A stretch of DNA of 64,000 nt. Source: Lamellibrachia columna. Lineage: Eukaryota; Annelida; Polychaeta; Sabellida; Siboglinidae. The DNA lies in the NCBI GenBank assembly GCA_963662155.1, contig OY759268.1, forward strand, positions 3,331,501 through 3,395,500. The letters are read 5' to 3'. The notes beneath the pieces are model-generated. The model searched no databases. It worked only from the letters and a program-made list of their open reading frames with translations, and was not told the origin of the DNA. Below are positions 9,807-20,997 of the stretch, piece after piece (the first letter of the stretch is position 1; every line of letters begins with the position of its first letter). Both the position numbers and the translations under genes were made by a program.

Positions 9807-11233
9807 ACATGGGAACAACAATACCAGAAGCCACCTGGAGGGAAGGAAACGGGGAGGAAGGCCGAGGTTACGGTGGATCAACAACACCAGTGGCCACCTG
9901 GAGGGAAGGAGACCGAGAGGAAGGCCGATGTTACACGGGAACAACAACACCAGCGGCCACCTGGAGGGAAGGAGACCAAGAGGAAGGCCCAGGTTACGGT
10001 GGATCAACTACACCAGCGGCCACCTGGAGGGAAGGAGATGGAGAGGAAGGCCCAGGTTACGGTGGATCAACAACACCAGTGGCCACCTGGAGGGAAGGAG
10101 ACAGAGAGGAAGGCCCAGGTTACGGTGGATCAACTACACCAGCGGCCACCTGGAGGGAAGGAGACGGAGAAGAAGGCCCAGGTTACGGTGGATCAACTAC
10201 ACCAGCAGCCACCTGGAGGGAAGGAGACCGAGAGGAAGGCCCATGTTACGGTGGATCAACAACACCAGTGGCCACCTGGAGGGAAGGAGATGGAGAGGAA
10301 GGCCCAGGTTACGGTGGATCAACTACACCAGCGGCCACCTGGAGGGAAGGAGGCGGAGAAGAAGGCCCAGGTTACGGTGGATCAACAACACCAGCGGCCA
10401 CCTGGAGGGAAGGAGATGGAGAGGAAGGCCCAGGTTACGGTGGATCAACAACACCAGTGGCCACCAGGAGGGAAGGAGACCGAGAGGAAGGCCCAGGTTA
10501 CGGTGAACCAACTACACCAGCAGCCACCTGGAGGGACGGAGACCGAGAGGAAGGCCCAGGTTATGGTGGATCAACAACGCCAGTGGCCACCTGGAGGGAA
10601 GGAGGCGGAGAAGTAGGCCCAGGTTACGGTGGATCAACAATGCCAGCGGCCACCTGGAGGGAAGGAGACGGAGAAGAAGGCCCAGGTTACAGTGGATCAA
10701 CTACACCAGCGGCCACCTGGAGGGAAGGAGATGGAGAGGAAGGCCCTGGTTACGGTGGATCAACAACACCAGCGGCCACCTGGAGGGAAGGAGATGGAGA
10801 GGAAGGCCCAGGTTACGGTGGATCAACAACACCAGTGGCCACCTGGAGGGAAGGAGATGGAGAAGAAGGCCCAGGTTACGGTGGATCAACAACACCAGCA
10901 GCCACCTGGAGGGAAGGAGATGGAGAAGAAGGCCCAGGTTACGGTGGATCAACAACACCAGCGGCCACCTGGAGGGAAGGAGATGGAGAGGAAGGCCCTG
11001 GTTACGGTGGATCAACAACACCAGTGGTCACCTGGAGGGAAGGAGGCGGAGAAGAAAGCCCAGGTTATGGTGGATCAACAACACCAGCGGCCACCTGGAG
11101 GGAAGGAGATGGAGAAGAAGGCCCTGGTTATGGTGGATCAACAACACCAGCAGCCACCTGGAGGGAAGGAGACGGAGAGGAAGGCCCAGGTTACGGTAGA
11201 CCAACTACACCAGCAGCCACCTGGAGGGAAAGA
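9807..11233. repeat. 63-bp minisatellite, array B (~23 units)
   Basis: Same unit family as 5409-6303 but enriched for the ACGGTGGATCAACAACACCA variant. Long open frames across it (up to ~506 codons on the plus strand, reading GPGYGGSTTPAATWREGDG repeatedly) are explained by the repeat length and not by a protein family. Confidence 0.95.
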
Positions 11234-11391
11234 ACATCAGCCTGATGTAACAAGAACGGAGCGGTACAAGAACTGTTCGGAATGGAGAAAGTTGATTTCT
11301 TGCCACATTGACAGGAGTTCTAGTGTCACTTGAATTCCTAACTGGAGTAGGGTAATCAGGTGAGCAGGAGAAACGAGAAAACTGCATTTAC

Positions 11392-11577
11392 CTTGCTACC
11401 TTAAACAGGTGGGAAGAGCCGTCTTTCTGGGTCGCCAGAATGTACCAACGTCGTCCCTTGTTTTCACGGCGGGAGCAGTAGAAGCCATTGGGAGATTCCT
11501 CCGATGTGTCATAGTTAGCCAGTCTCTGCAGCGCCCTCTGCCAGCTCATTCCACGATCAATGTTGAGCACAATATGT
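11392..11577 (-). CDS. SBNO: SBNO exon NIDRGMSWQRAL ... FKVAR, copy B
   Basis: 186 nt encoding HIVLNIDRGMSWQRALQRLA through NGFYCSRRENKGRRWYIL to SSHLFKVA, matching ISVERGMSW and DGFYLSLQIRNNKKTA in SBNO. Acceptor TTCCAG, donor CAAG|GTAAAT. The protein is identical to copy A at 6462-6647; the differences I see between the two copies are synonymous. Confidence 0.9.
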
Positions 11578-11726
11578 CTGGAAACATGACATGAATTTAT
11601 TTCATCAATACATATATTTAGATCCAAGTAAGAGATGAAGCAAGTATTAACAGAATAAATTATATAAATATCTGTATATATATATATATATATACATATA
11701 CATACAGATATTTATGCTAGTAATGT

Positions 11727-11784
<58 letters not shown>

Positions 11785-12206
11785 TAAATTTTGACAACAT
11801 GTGCATGGTAATAAATAATATCAATATCAAAAAATCATTATTTATTATTAACTTAGTGCATCGCAAACATTATACACACAAAAGTAACTCAGTCATTCTG
11901 AAAAAGATTTATATATAATACATGTGCGAGTGTGCGTGCATGCGTTCGTGCGTGTGTGATTGTCTACGTGTGACTGTACATGCATGAAATAATAGTCAAC
12001 TAAAACAAATTATAACCATTGAGTAAAAACAGTTGACATGAAGTAAAATATTACTGAAATTAATTGAAATGTAAAAAACACACAAATAAATATTCACTAC
12101 GAGATCTATATTGAATGCTATTATGAAGCCTTATGCAAAAGGGTTTCCATATAACCATACACAGCCTAGCACAATATAAGTATGTATAAAAGTATTGTGC
12201 AAACAC

Positions 12207-12308
12207 CTTGTTGGATTACTGCTGGACGTTTTTGCCTTGAAGACCTCTCTGGGCTGCCCCACAATGTTGACAGAGGACGCAGTGATGTCCACCAACCCCT
12301 CACTGTAC
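12207..12308 (-). CDS. SBNO: SBNO exon YSEGLVDITASS, present only in copy B
   Basis: 102 nt encoding YSEGLVDITASSVNIVGQPR and EVFKAKTSSSNPT, aligning with NGRYDMGILDLGSGDEKV. Acceptor GACAG, donor AAG|GTGTTT. Phase 2 in and 2 out, fitting both neighbours. The same exon is deleted from duplication copy A. A partial second copy of this exon lies ~110 bp upstream. Confidence 0.8.
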
Positions 12309-12351
12309 CTGTCAACACAGTCCAAACAGGTGCTTACTTAAAGGTCCCTTC

Positions 12352-12404
12352 TCTCTGGGCTGTCCCACCATGTTGACAGAGGACGCAGTGATGTCCACCA
12401 AGCC
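12352..12404 (-). pseudogene. Partial tandem copy of the YSEGLVDITASS exon
   Basis: About 53 bp repeats the middle of the neighbouring exon (LVDITASSVN, then MVGQPRE) with a few base changes and lacks the proper 5' edge. The copy includes flanking intron sequence ending in the same ACCTGTTTGGACTGTG stretch. It looks like a local partial exon duplication. Confidence 0.6.
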
Positions 12405-13107
12405 CTCACAGTCCAAACAGGTGCTTACTTAAGTCTCTTCTTAATTTCATTTTATCACTCCTCTCATTTCAACTTAATTTTGTAAAAAATCAAACCTACC
12501 CAGTGTTCATTATGACACGCTAGCTCGTTTATGCAACTTTCAACATTATTTGATGTTTACACAAACATCAGTTGAAGTGAAAAACCCAGCAAACTTTGTG
12601 CTTGGTGCAATCTTGTGTTTCACTGTTTATGTTATCCATTCTCCTTGCTCTCACGAAAGACACGACCAACAAGTTCAAAGGGTTGAAGACTAAAGGTCAG
12701 CTCAGTACTGACTTTGCAAGTTACTACATCCAACGCCAAAATTAATTCTTTTGACAATTTTAACAAAAGTATGCACTTTTTTTATTAAATTGACTGCGAA
12801 TATTACTATTCACACACTACATATTTGGACATCAATGAACCGGATTTGTGATAGGCTAAATCTCCATTATTGATGTGTTAACACGTCATTCAGCAAAGGG
12901 GCTATAACTACACGTCAGCGTACACGTAAACATTCCCAGTGTGAATATGAGTGTGCTGCCCTCTGGTGAATAACAGAAAAACATGTTCACTACTAAAGTT
13001 TCAAGTCATGTGACCTGAGCTCCACAAAAAGAGTTGCACAAATACGACATAAACTGAGTCTGAACCAGAGACATTTGAGGAGAGCACAAACCAGGGGCAA
13101 GACTTAC

Positions 13108-13169
13108 TTTCCCTCCTTCTTGGCACTTGACACTTGAGCAGAAAGACTCTTGGTGAAATAGTTGAAAAT
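13108..13169 (-). CDS. SBNO: SBNO exon IFNYFTKSLSAQVSSAKKEG, copy B
   Basis: 62 nt continuing the QN motif as IFNYFTKSLSAQVSSAKKEG (family ALFQYFADTLTAVVQNAKK). Acceptor TGCCAG, donor AAA|GTAAGT, phase 0 in and 2 out. It lies in the upstream copy of the tandem duplication, which also keeps the next exon, so this is the copy expected in the normal transcript. Confidence 0.85.
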
Positions 13170-14389
13170 CTGGCAACAGATGACAATTCAAATAATGCAA
13201 TGAAGCATAACAGCTTTGACACTGAAGAAGGATCAGTGCAGACAGTTGGACTGGTGCGTCCAAGATACCAGTTTGTACTTCCATTCTTGGTCTAACATTT
13301 ATAGGAATTCACAAGTAAAAATATAGCAGTAACAAAGTGACTCTATGCATCAACTAGAGAATAAGTAAGTAAATGAAAAATATTTTATATATAACAAAAC
13401 ATAACATTACTTCAAGTGGCGCCATCTACTCACTCGAGTTAACGCAAATTAGGAACTGCTGACTTTCAACATCATTTTGTAAAATTTGCCAATTTCGCCA
13501 CAATCAGATCTGCATTAATAGGTGGTCATCGACTTGTAGATTTCAATCGCAAAACAAAACTTGAAGTGAAGAATTGCAAAAAAAATTAAAATCACCATAA
13601 TTATTAAGAAAACAGGAATTTTGGAAAATATAGGAATTATTGTAAAATATAGGAAATTAAAATATAGGAAAATGTAGGAACACTGGACCCCCTGAGATAT
13701 GACAAATCTAGACAATTAAGTCACATTAAGATGACAAGTGCAAACAAGTATAAATGTAGTCTCATTTTTATCCTAAAATAATTTTATAAAGCATCTATTC
13801 TAATGTATTGACAGCCCAAGTGTGTCTTAATGAAGCACAATTTTTTGTATATAAAAAAATAAGCAATTTTTTATATAAAATTGCTTCATTAAAACATTTG
13901 GGATGTTAATATGTCAGCAGTTTATACTATATAACAGTTTATACTATGTAACAGTTTATACTTTAACAGTTTATACTATGTAACAGTTTATACTACATAA
14001 CAGAACTGTGTACCTTTAACATTTTAGACATGTTTTTGCTATGGATACTTGATGCACAATACAATCTAATATTAAAACAATAATTTGCTGATTGGAGAAT
14101 ATAGGTACTAAAACAACCATTATTTGTAAGTTAATAAATATATGTAGACACAAATTTACCTATGTGCCTACATAGCAGCAGATATACAAATATTGTCTTG
14201 AGGGTGTTTGTACGAGTGTAAACAATCTCAGGTTGAGTACATTCCAACCTTCCAGTTATTGTTCACCCGAGCAGAAAACACAACATATAAAATAGGCCCC
14301 CTTTTGGTGGTCCACTGAACTAGAAATACACCAACTGATGGATCCAAATTGTGACGTCAAAATACGATTTATGACCAATGAGCATGCAC

Positions 14390-15465
14390 TATTGGCTCGG
14401 TTGGCCCGTGACACTGACCTTAGTCAAGCTTCACCTTGACACTGACCTTGGTCAAGCTTCACCTTAGCAAGGTTCCATTGGCTCGGTTGGCCCGTGACAC
14501 TGACCTTAGTCAAGCTTCACCTTAGCAAGGTTCCATTGGCTCGGTTGGCCCGTGACACTGACCTTAGTCAAGCTTCACCTTAGCAAGGTTCCATTGGCTC
14601 AGTTGGCCCGTGACACTGACCTTAGTGAAGCTTCACCTTAGCAAGGTTCCATTGGCTCAGTTGGCCCGTGACACTGACCTTAGTGAAGCTTCACCTTAGC
14701 AAGGTTCCATTGGCTCGGTTGGTCCATGACACTGACCTTACCCAAGCTTCACCTTAGCAAGGTTCCATTGGCTCGGTTGGTCCATGACACTGACCTTAGT
14801 CAAGCTTCACCTTAGCAAGGTTCCATTGGCTCGGTTGGCCCGTGACACTGACCTTAGTCAAGCTTCACCTTAGCAAGGTTCCATTGGCTCAGTTGGCCCA
14901 TGACACTGACCTTAGTGAAGCTTCACCTTAGCAAGGTTCCATTGGCTCAGTTGGCCCGTGACACTGACCTTAGTGAAGCTTCACCTTAGCAAGGTTCCAT
15001 TGGCTCGGTTGGTCCATGACACTGACCTTAGTGAAGCTTCACCTTAGCAAGGTTCCATTGGCTCAGTTGGCCCGTGACACTGACCTTAGTGAAGCTTCAC
15101 CTTAGCAAGGTTCCATTGGCTCGGTTGGTCCATGACACTGACCTTACCCAAGCTTCACCTTAGCAAGGTTCCATTGGCTCGGTTGGTCCATGATACTGAC
15201 CTTAGTCAAGCTTCACCTTAGCAAGGTTCCATTGGCTCGGTTGGCCCGTGACACTGACCTTAGTCAAGCTTCACCTTAGCAAGGTTCCATTGGCTCGGTT
15301 GGCCCGTGACACTGACCTTACCCAAGCTTCACCTTAGCAAGGTTCCATTGGCTCGGTTGGTCCGTGACACTAACCTTACCCAAGCTTCACCTTAGCAAGG
15401 TTCCATTGGCTCGGTTGGTCCATGACACTGACCTTAGTCAAGCTTCACCTTAGCAAGGTTCCATG
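14390..15465. repeat. 58-bp minisatellite, array B (~18 units)
   Basis: Same unit as 9040-9806. Sub-variants (GTCAAGCTT, GTGAAGCTT, CCCAAGCTT) recur in blocks, for example two runs of the same variant order, indicating multi-unit duplications. Confidence 0.95.
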
Positions 15466-15546
15466 TTTACATATTGAGAGACGCAGTGACAGAGTTTGAA
15501 AATGGTGAAAACATGTGCTAGGAAGACTTACAATTCAGAGACCAAA

Positions 15547-15859
15547 TACTGTATTTGACCTATTAAGCGTACATGCCGTAATTAGCATACACCCCCTTTT
15601 TTAAACAGCAGGACCCATAATTATTGTAATTTGACTAGAGTGGAATAAACAAAGTGTCGCCATCTGGTGTTAAACAGTCAGCATCACTTTTCAGTTAATC
15701 TACACTAGTCACCAAATGACACCACTAGTGTTAAACAGTTACCTTATTGTCTCAAAAAACACATTTTTGTGTACGGTAACAAGAACAGATTCGTTGACAT
15801 TTTTACATGGCCCAATTTTTTTTCAAGCCTCCTTTACATTTATTAGGTAGAATACGGTA
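15547..15859. mobile_element. TA-flanked MITE, copy 1
   Basis: 313 bp with ends TACTGTATTTGACCTATTAA and its imperfect inverse (TTATTAGGTAGAATACGGTA). A copy in reverse orientation lies at 26553-26852. TA at both tips suggests the Tc1/mariner superfamily. No ORF. Confidence 0.65.
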
Positions 15860-16017
15860 GCTGAGAGACTGATAAATGGAATTAGCTTTCTGCTGGTCCT
15901 GAAACTGTTAGGTCAACTTATGTACTAGGACGACATACACTTGCCTGCAATTTTTCATTGACTTTTGATCACACCTCTGCATATATAAAGCCATGAATTT
16001 ATGACGGAATGTCTTGC

Positions 16018-16140
16018 AGCTTTACATTTGTGGCCATGCTTGTTGAAAGCTTTACATTTGTCGCCATGTTTGTTAGAAGCTTTACATTTGTGGCCATGTT
16101 TGTTGGAAGCTTTACATTTGTGGCCATGTTTGTTGAAAGC
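16018..16140. repeat. 30-bp repeat, four units
   Basis: Unit AGCTTTACATTTGTGGCCAT plus GTTTGTTGGA, immediately downstream (minus strand) of the IGKFLNRILG exon donor. Confidence 0.9.
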
Positions 16141-16174
16141 TTGATGATTCATCAATTACATCAAACAAACATAC

Positions 16175-16309
16175 TAGATTCTGACGATCAACACTCAGTC
16201 CCAGAATCCTGTTCAGGAACTTGCCAATATCGCTTGATTCTTTGTCCTTGACCTTTGCCAAGTCAGTCAAGGTCGCTGACTCAAGGACACCCATTGACGC
16301 CAAGCAATC
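16175..16309 (-). CDS. SBNO: SBNO exon: IGKFLNRILGL
   Basis: 45 codons, DCLASMGVLESATLTDLAKV then KDKESSDIGKFLNRILGLSV and DRQNL. IGKFLNRILG plus the following QN is a hallmark SBNO sequence. Acceptor CTTCAG, donor CTA|GTATGT. A four-copy 30-bp repeat starts ~35 bp downstream. Confidence 0.9.
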
Positions 16310-16909
16310 CTGAAGAGATATTTTAGGCAAGGTATATAAATCTATTATAAAATTTTATTCTGTTTCAAATAAGAACAGTAACATGCACACATTTGAAAGA
16401 ACTGTGTACGCTGGCATGAAGGAAATGTAGAATAACCATAATGTTTTTTATTTACATTCAGAAACTCAGTACAATGAAAGGCTTCTTGGTCAGTGACCTG
16501 GGACATTATCATTTCTTCAACACTTTAATATCACTAACACATTGTATGAAGTGTTTATATGCAAAAACATTTTAAACATCAAAATCACATAAATTGAGTT
16601 AGTAGTAATGTTGTGCTGCCATTAAGTTGATAGTGGCGGAGGTAAGCGTTTTTTGGCAAAATGTAACACATTATTGACTGATAAAATAAAGTTTGTTTTT
16701 ATCTACCGCTTAACAACGTGTAACAAAACATGTGATTTATTTCAAAACACAAATTGAATTTTGCTAAATAAACGCTTCACATATAGGAATGCCTTTTGTG
16801 TGCTGATCCACAATTTAAATAATTACAACATTATTTGAAACCAAATAAATTGATAAAACAATTAAATTCTTCAACTTTTACTCTATTTAATAAACAAAAC
16901 AAAACAAAC

Positions 16910-17106
16910 GTGTAATTCTGCATTGAAAGTAGCAAAATCTTGTCCATTGGCTGCTACAGTTTCCAGCGCAATGCCAGATACAAGCACATTCCTACAGATG
17001 GCGCTGTACATCGTCCGTAAAGCTGTGCGGCCGTACGGTGTGTCAAAGTTGAACTCAGTCAAGTCTGCACCAGACGCCGCTCTCCGGTCACCCTTGGTCA
17101 GTGCAC
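16910..17106 (-). CDS. SBNO: SBNO exon: GALTKGDRRA ... FNFDTPYGR
   Basis: 197 nt encoding ALTKGDRRAASGADLTEFNF and DTPYGRTALRTMYSAI onward, matching the family [20 protein letters not shown]. Acceptor ATCCAG; donor CAC|GTTTGT in phase 0. Confidence 0.9.
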
Positions 17107-17119
17107 CTGGATAAATAAC

Positions 17120-17515
17120 AGTTGAGTCCAGTATTAGTGTTTCCATCCACTTCCTGTCTAAAATTTATAGGAAATATAGGAATTCAGAAGTAAAAATATA
17201 GGAATAATACAGGAATAACATATGAATATTTTAGCAAAATATAGCGTTATTCCAGGTGGCACCATTTATTGACTCAAGTTAATGCAAATTCACAACTGCT
17301 GAATTTCAACACTACGTCATGAAATTTGCTGATTGTGGAATGGAGGGACTTGCACCATTCCACAATCAGAGCCCCATCCACAGTCAGTCATCTACCACTA
17401 AAAACAGAAATCTCCACAATTATTAGGAAAATACAGGATTTTTTTATATAGGAAAATATAGGAAATAAAGGAATTGCAATTAAAAATATAGGAAAATATA
17501 GCAATGCTGGACGGC
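17120..17515. repeat. TATAGGAA-type dispersed element, third copy
   Basis: Diverged relative of 7860-8280: the same opening word (GTCTAA, then ATTTATAGGAA), the AACTGCTGAATTTCAACA core and the terminal TATAGGAAAATATAG. Inserted ~15 bp upstream of an SBNO exon. Confidence 0.55.
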
Positions 17516-17940
17516 CAGATATTAAACATTTGTTGTCAAGAAACAAGAAGTGCTTTTTTAAAAGGAATATACAATTATTATTATTGGTTAACTAAAACAG
17601 TTTCTGGGACGTTGCGATACTGAATGTTTATCAGAACGGTTAATATAATATCCATACAAACCGTGTTATTTTCATGATCTTTCATCCCTAAATATAAAAA
17701 ATACTCGATTTGGCATTAATAAAAAAATTCTACTTTTACAACATACATAGACTGCTTTTAACTGAAATTAATGCGAAACAAAACTCATGGTTCTGAGGTT
17801 ATAAAAACTAAATATTTGCAACTACAATCAAGAATATTATGCCAGTGGTTTACTCAGAATCTGTTCTAAAAGTGGGAGATTCTGGTCAAATCTCAATAAG
17901 CTAAGTGTTTTCAAACTTCCTCCTCAATAAACTGAGGAGG
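17516..17940. other. Intron sequence, no feature found
   Basis: AT-rich intronic DNA between SBNO exons. I see no exon, repeat array or element boundary in it. Confidence 0.5.
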
Positions 17941-17960
17941 GTGATTTATGGCTGACTTAC

Positions 17961-18046
17961 CAAGTGACTGGAGTCTTCTGGCCACTGCCGAGGCGAATCG
18001 CCGTTCTCCCCCGAGGTCCGTGGTTATGAGCTTGTACAGCGGCCCA
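17961..18046 (-). CDS. SBNO: SBNO exon: LGGERRFASAVARRLQSL
   Basis: 86 nt encoding GPLYKLITTDLGGERRFASA and VARRLQSL, matching LISELAGEQRFASIVAKRL. Acceptor CCCTAG, donor TTG|GTAAGT. Split Ser and Gly codons join both neighbours correctly. Confidence 0.9.
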
Positions 18047-18599
18047 CTAGGGGAGAAACCAGCGCCCTGGTTGAAGCTTTGATGTCAGACATACTAACAA
18101 ATCCACACAATCTTCATCCAGTCATAGTTATTGATTAATGGACTGTTATTAATCATATCCTAGTTAATGAACACATTCTGGAAAAAATTCATGTGATTTT
18201 GGCATAAGACATTTTGCGTATCAATGCTTGCATTGACAAAATATTTCTGACTGACAGACGAACAGACAGTTGTTGACGCAAGGATGGACTGGACAGATGT
18301 CATAAACCCCTTGACCTGCCGTATTTGACCTCAGTACTGCCCATATCCACATTATGGCCCACTGCTAATTCCCCCAAAATGTGGGGTTAACCGCACACTT
18401 GCTCGCATTATCACCCAACCCCACTCGGCCACATACAGAAAATATCATAATGTACAGGATAAATATGCAAAATGTGCAGAAAGTTGTTGAATACTTCAAC
18501 TTGTCTGTTCCACTGATTCTGCCACTGGGTGGCGCTTCAGCCAGCACGCATTGAATAGTTCTCTAACTCGCCAATTTCATCCACATTGTCTTCTTTTTA

Positions 18600-19130
18600 T
18601 TTAACTGTGTTCGTGTAACAGACAATAATAATGATCAATTACTCCAAGAGTGTGCGAAATTCATCCCATCGTGGGTGAGTGGATCATTTAACTGTGTCCG
18701 TGTAACAGACAATAATAATGATGAATTACTCCAAGTGAGTGCGACATTCATCCCATCGCGGGTTAGCGGATCATTTAACTGTGTCCATGTAACAGACAAT
18801 AATAATGATGAATTACTCCAAGTGAGTGTGACATTCACATTCATCCCAGCACGGGTGAGTGGATCATTTAACTGTGTCTGTGTAACAGACAATAATAATG
18901 ATCAATTACTCCAAGTGAATGTGACATTCATCTCAGCACGGGTGAGTGGATCATTTAACTGTGTCCGTGTAACTGACAATAACAATTATCAATTACTCCA
19001 AGTGAATGTGACATTCATCCCAGCGGGGGTGAGCGGATCATTTAACTGTGTCTGTGTAACTGACAATAATAATGATCAATTACTCCAAGTGAGTGTGACA
19101 TTCATCCCAGCGGGAGTGAGCGGATCAGTG
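18600..19130. repeat. ~87-bp minisatellite, six units
   Basis: Unit contains TTTAACTGTGTCCGTGTAAC and AATAATAATGATGAATTACT. Open on the plus strand for 185 codons (SGSFNCVRVTDNNND repeated), again because the units are near-multiples of three. Confidence 0.9.
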
Positions 19131-19239
19131 CCCAGTAGAGATCTTGTATATTCCCGGTCAGTTTATATTATTCTGTCTTTAATTTTTGCAGGGTGCCGTG
19201 GCTGTCAACCTCCGGAGGGTTCCTATGTGTGAGAAATGT

Positions 19240-19682
19240 TCCCAGTCACAGTCCAGTGGCTGGATGCCTTGAAGCCCCCAGTCATGGTCCAGTGGCTGGA
19301 TGCCGTGAAGCCCCCAGTCATGGTCCAGTGGCTGGATGCCATGAAGCCCCCAGTCATGGTCCAGTGGCTGGATGCCTAGAAGCCCCCAGTCATGGTCCAG
19401 TGGCTGGATGCCTAGAAGCCCCCAGTCATAGTCCAGTGGCTGGATGCCTAGAAGCCCCCAGTCACGGTCCAGTGGCTGGATGCTGTGAAGCCCCCAGTCA
19501 CGGTCCAGTGGCTGGATGCTGTGAAGCCCCCAGTCACGGTCCAGTGGCTGGATGCTGTGAAGCCCCCAGTCATGGTCCAGTGGCTGGATGTCTAGAAGCC
19601 CCCAGTCACAGTCCAGTGGCTGGATACCTTGAAGCCCCCAGTCTCGGTCCAGTGGCTGGATGCCATGAAGCCCCCAGCCCAT
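19240..19682. repeat. 36-bp minisatellite, ~12 units
   Basis: Unit AGCCCCCAGTCATGGTCCAG plus TGGCTGGATGCC. Open in frames on both strands; intronic. Confidence 0.95.
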
Positions 19683-20141
19683 GGACTTCAGTGAATGCTA
19701 AGAGCATTTGGAAACATGTGAAGACACTTTTTATTAAAATTAAAAAGTAAAGAAAAGTCCATGTTCATCACGTGCTTATGCTGCTTTCTAACAGGAAATA
19801 TCATTGGTCGATGCTCACCTGTTGACCAATCACTGACTGCATTTCATACGTTATTCGGTAAAAGGAGGATATTACAATTAACTGAGGCCTTCTCTTGCGA
19901 CACAAACAAATAGATTCTGCATCTCACTTTTGCTCACTTTGCCGTGAGACCGTGACATTTAGTCTCGTGGCTTATGTGTGAGAGTTGATGAAATGTGGTG
20001 TGGTACTGTGAATCCCCACCACTGCATTAACAACAATCCCAACTTTAAGAATATTTTGACATAAATGTCCACAAGCGACAATGCAGTCAAATACAGTAAT
20101 TTATTATCAACATAGTGATGAAATCATCACCTTTACCTCAC

Positions 20142-20271
20142 CTGCTCTGATTGGAGCGATGCGACCGACCCAGCTGTTGGACAGCTTTGTCAGCGCTCCA
20201 AGGAAGTTCCAAGGTCAGGTGAACCCGTCGCCGTTGGTTACTAACTCGAAGGTCGGCATGGAGGGAAATCC
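20142..20271 (-). CDS. SBNO: SBNO exon: motif VI block [14 protein letters not shown]
   Basis: 130 nt encoding [19 protein letters not shown] and [20 protein letters not shown], matching ISLQADRRAKNQRRRVHMT and the QQFGRTHRSNQ arginine finger. Acceptor TGCCAG, donor AG|GTGAGG. One of the most conserved parts of the family, fully open here. Confidence 0.9.
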
Positions 20272-20653
20272 CTGGCAATACGCATGCCATGTTATAAGTT
20301 CATATTTCAATCTTAAATTAAGCCATTCATATGTCAATATGGTTCGTTAAGCAAATATGTAATGTCAGTTGTTTTATTTTACTGTCTGTTAAATATTGTC
20401 ACCACATTGGAATCTAAACACAAATGACAAACGTTAGGATTCTTAGTCCCAGGATCTACAAACACAGCATAATCATGTCACTTTTACTGGACAATATGTA
20501 TGTTTAAACGTGTAAAGGCACTAACTACAAGAACACAGTAGAATCTTCTAGACATTAATCACATTGTATCCACTTTTACTTGACAATATGTTTGTTTAAA
20601 TGCGTAAAGACATTAACTCCACTAACACAATAGAATTGTCCACTTTCACAAAC

Positions 20654-20714
20654 CTGTGCTGGCTGCGTCTGATATGATAGCCACTAGTTTTGAGCCTTGC
20701 ATAAAGAGATTCCT
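20654..20714 (-). CDS. SBNO: SBNO exon: AIISDAASTG (helicase motif V region)
   Basis: 61 nt encoding RNLFMQGSKLVAIISDAAST plus one base of Gly, matching FMDGDKNIAIISEAASSG. Acceptor TTTCAG, donor CAG|GTTTGT. Confidence 0.85.
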
Positions 20715-20997
20715 CTGAAAAGGAGAAAAACAAAACAGTAATATTTGCAATGGATGCCACTTGACAATGGCTACAGCTGAAGGGGGTGATTTTAAATATA
20801 TCTATAAAATACTTCCAGTAAAGAGGGTAACCGAAACACTTATATTAAAGAAATGGAGCATTGATTCTACTAATAGGATTTGTTTAGATGTAAGAATAAA
20901 AAGCAAGGGAATATATGAAATATTTTAGAGATAATATTTATATCTGACCATATGTTACAATAGATATAGTTTGTACAACTCAAATGGGAGGACTGTG

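Larger units (their letters stand above)
9807..15465. repeat. Tandem segmental duplication, copy B
   Basis: 63-bp array, exons at 11392-11577, 12207-12308 and 13108-13169, TATAGGAA element, 20-bp array, 58-bp array. It carries the complete exon set. Confidence 0.9.

Noticed and set aside
9725..11245. 506-codon plus-strand ORF of GPGYGGSTTPAATWREGDG repeats, and similar long ORFs at 5178-6315
   Set aside because: The 63-bp repeat is a multiple of three and stop-free in several frames on both strands. The arrays fill SBNO introns and lack non-repetitive coding sequence.
18675..19232. 185-codon ORF of SGSFNCVRVTDNNND repeats as a secreted or adhesive protein
   Set aside because: Repeat-driven frame in an intron, no signal peptide; unit lengths vary and shift the frame at the edges.
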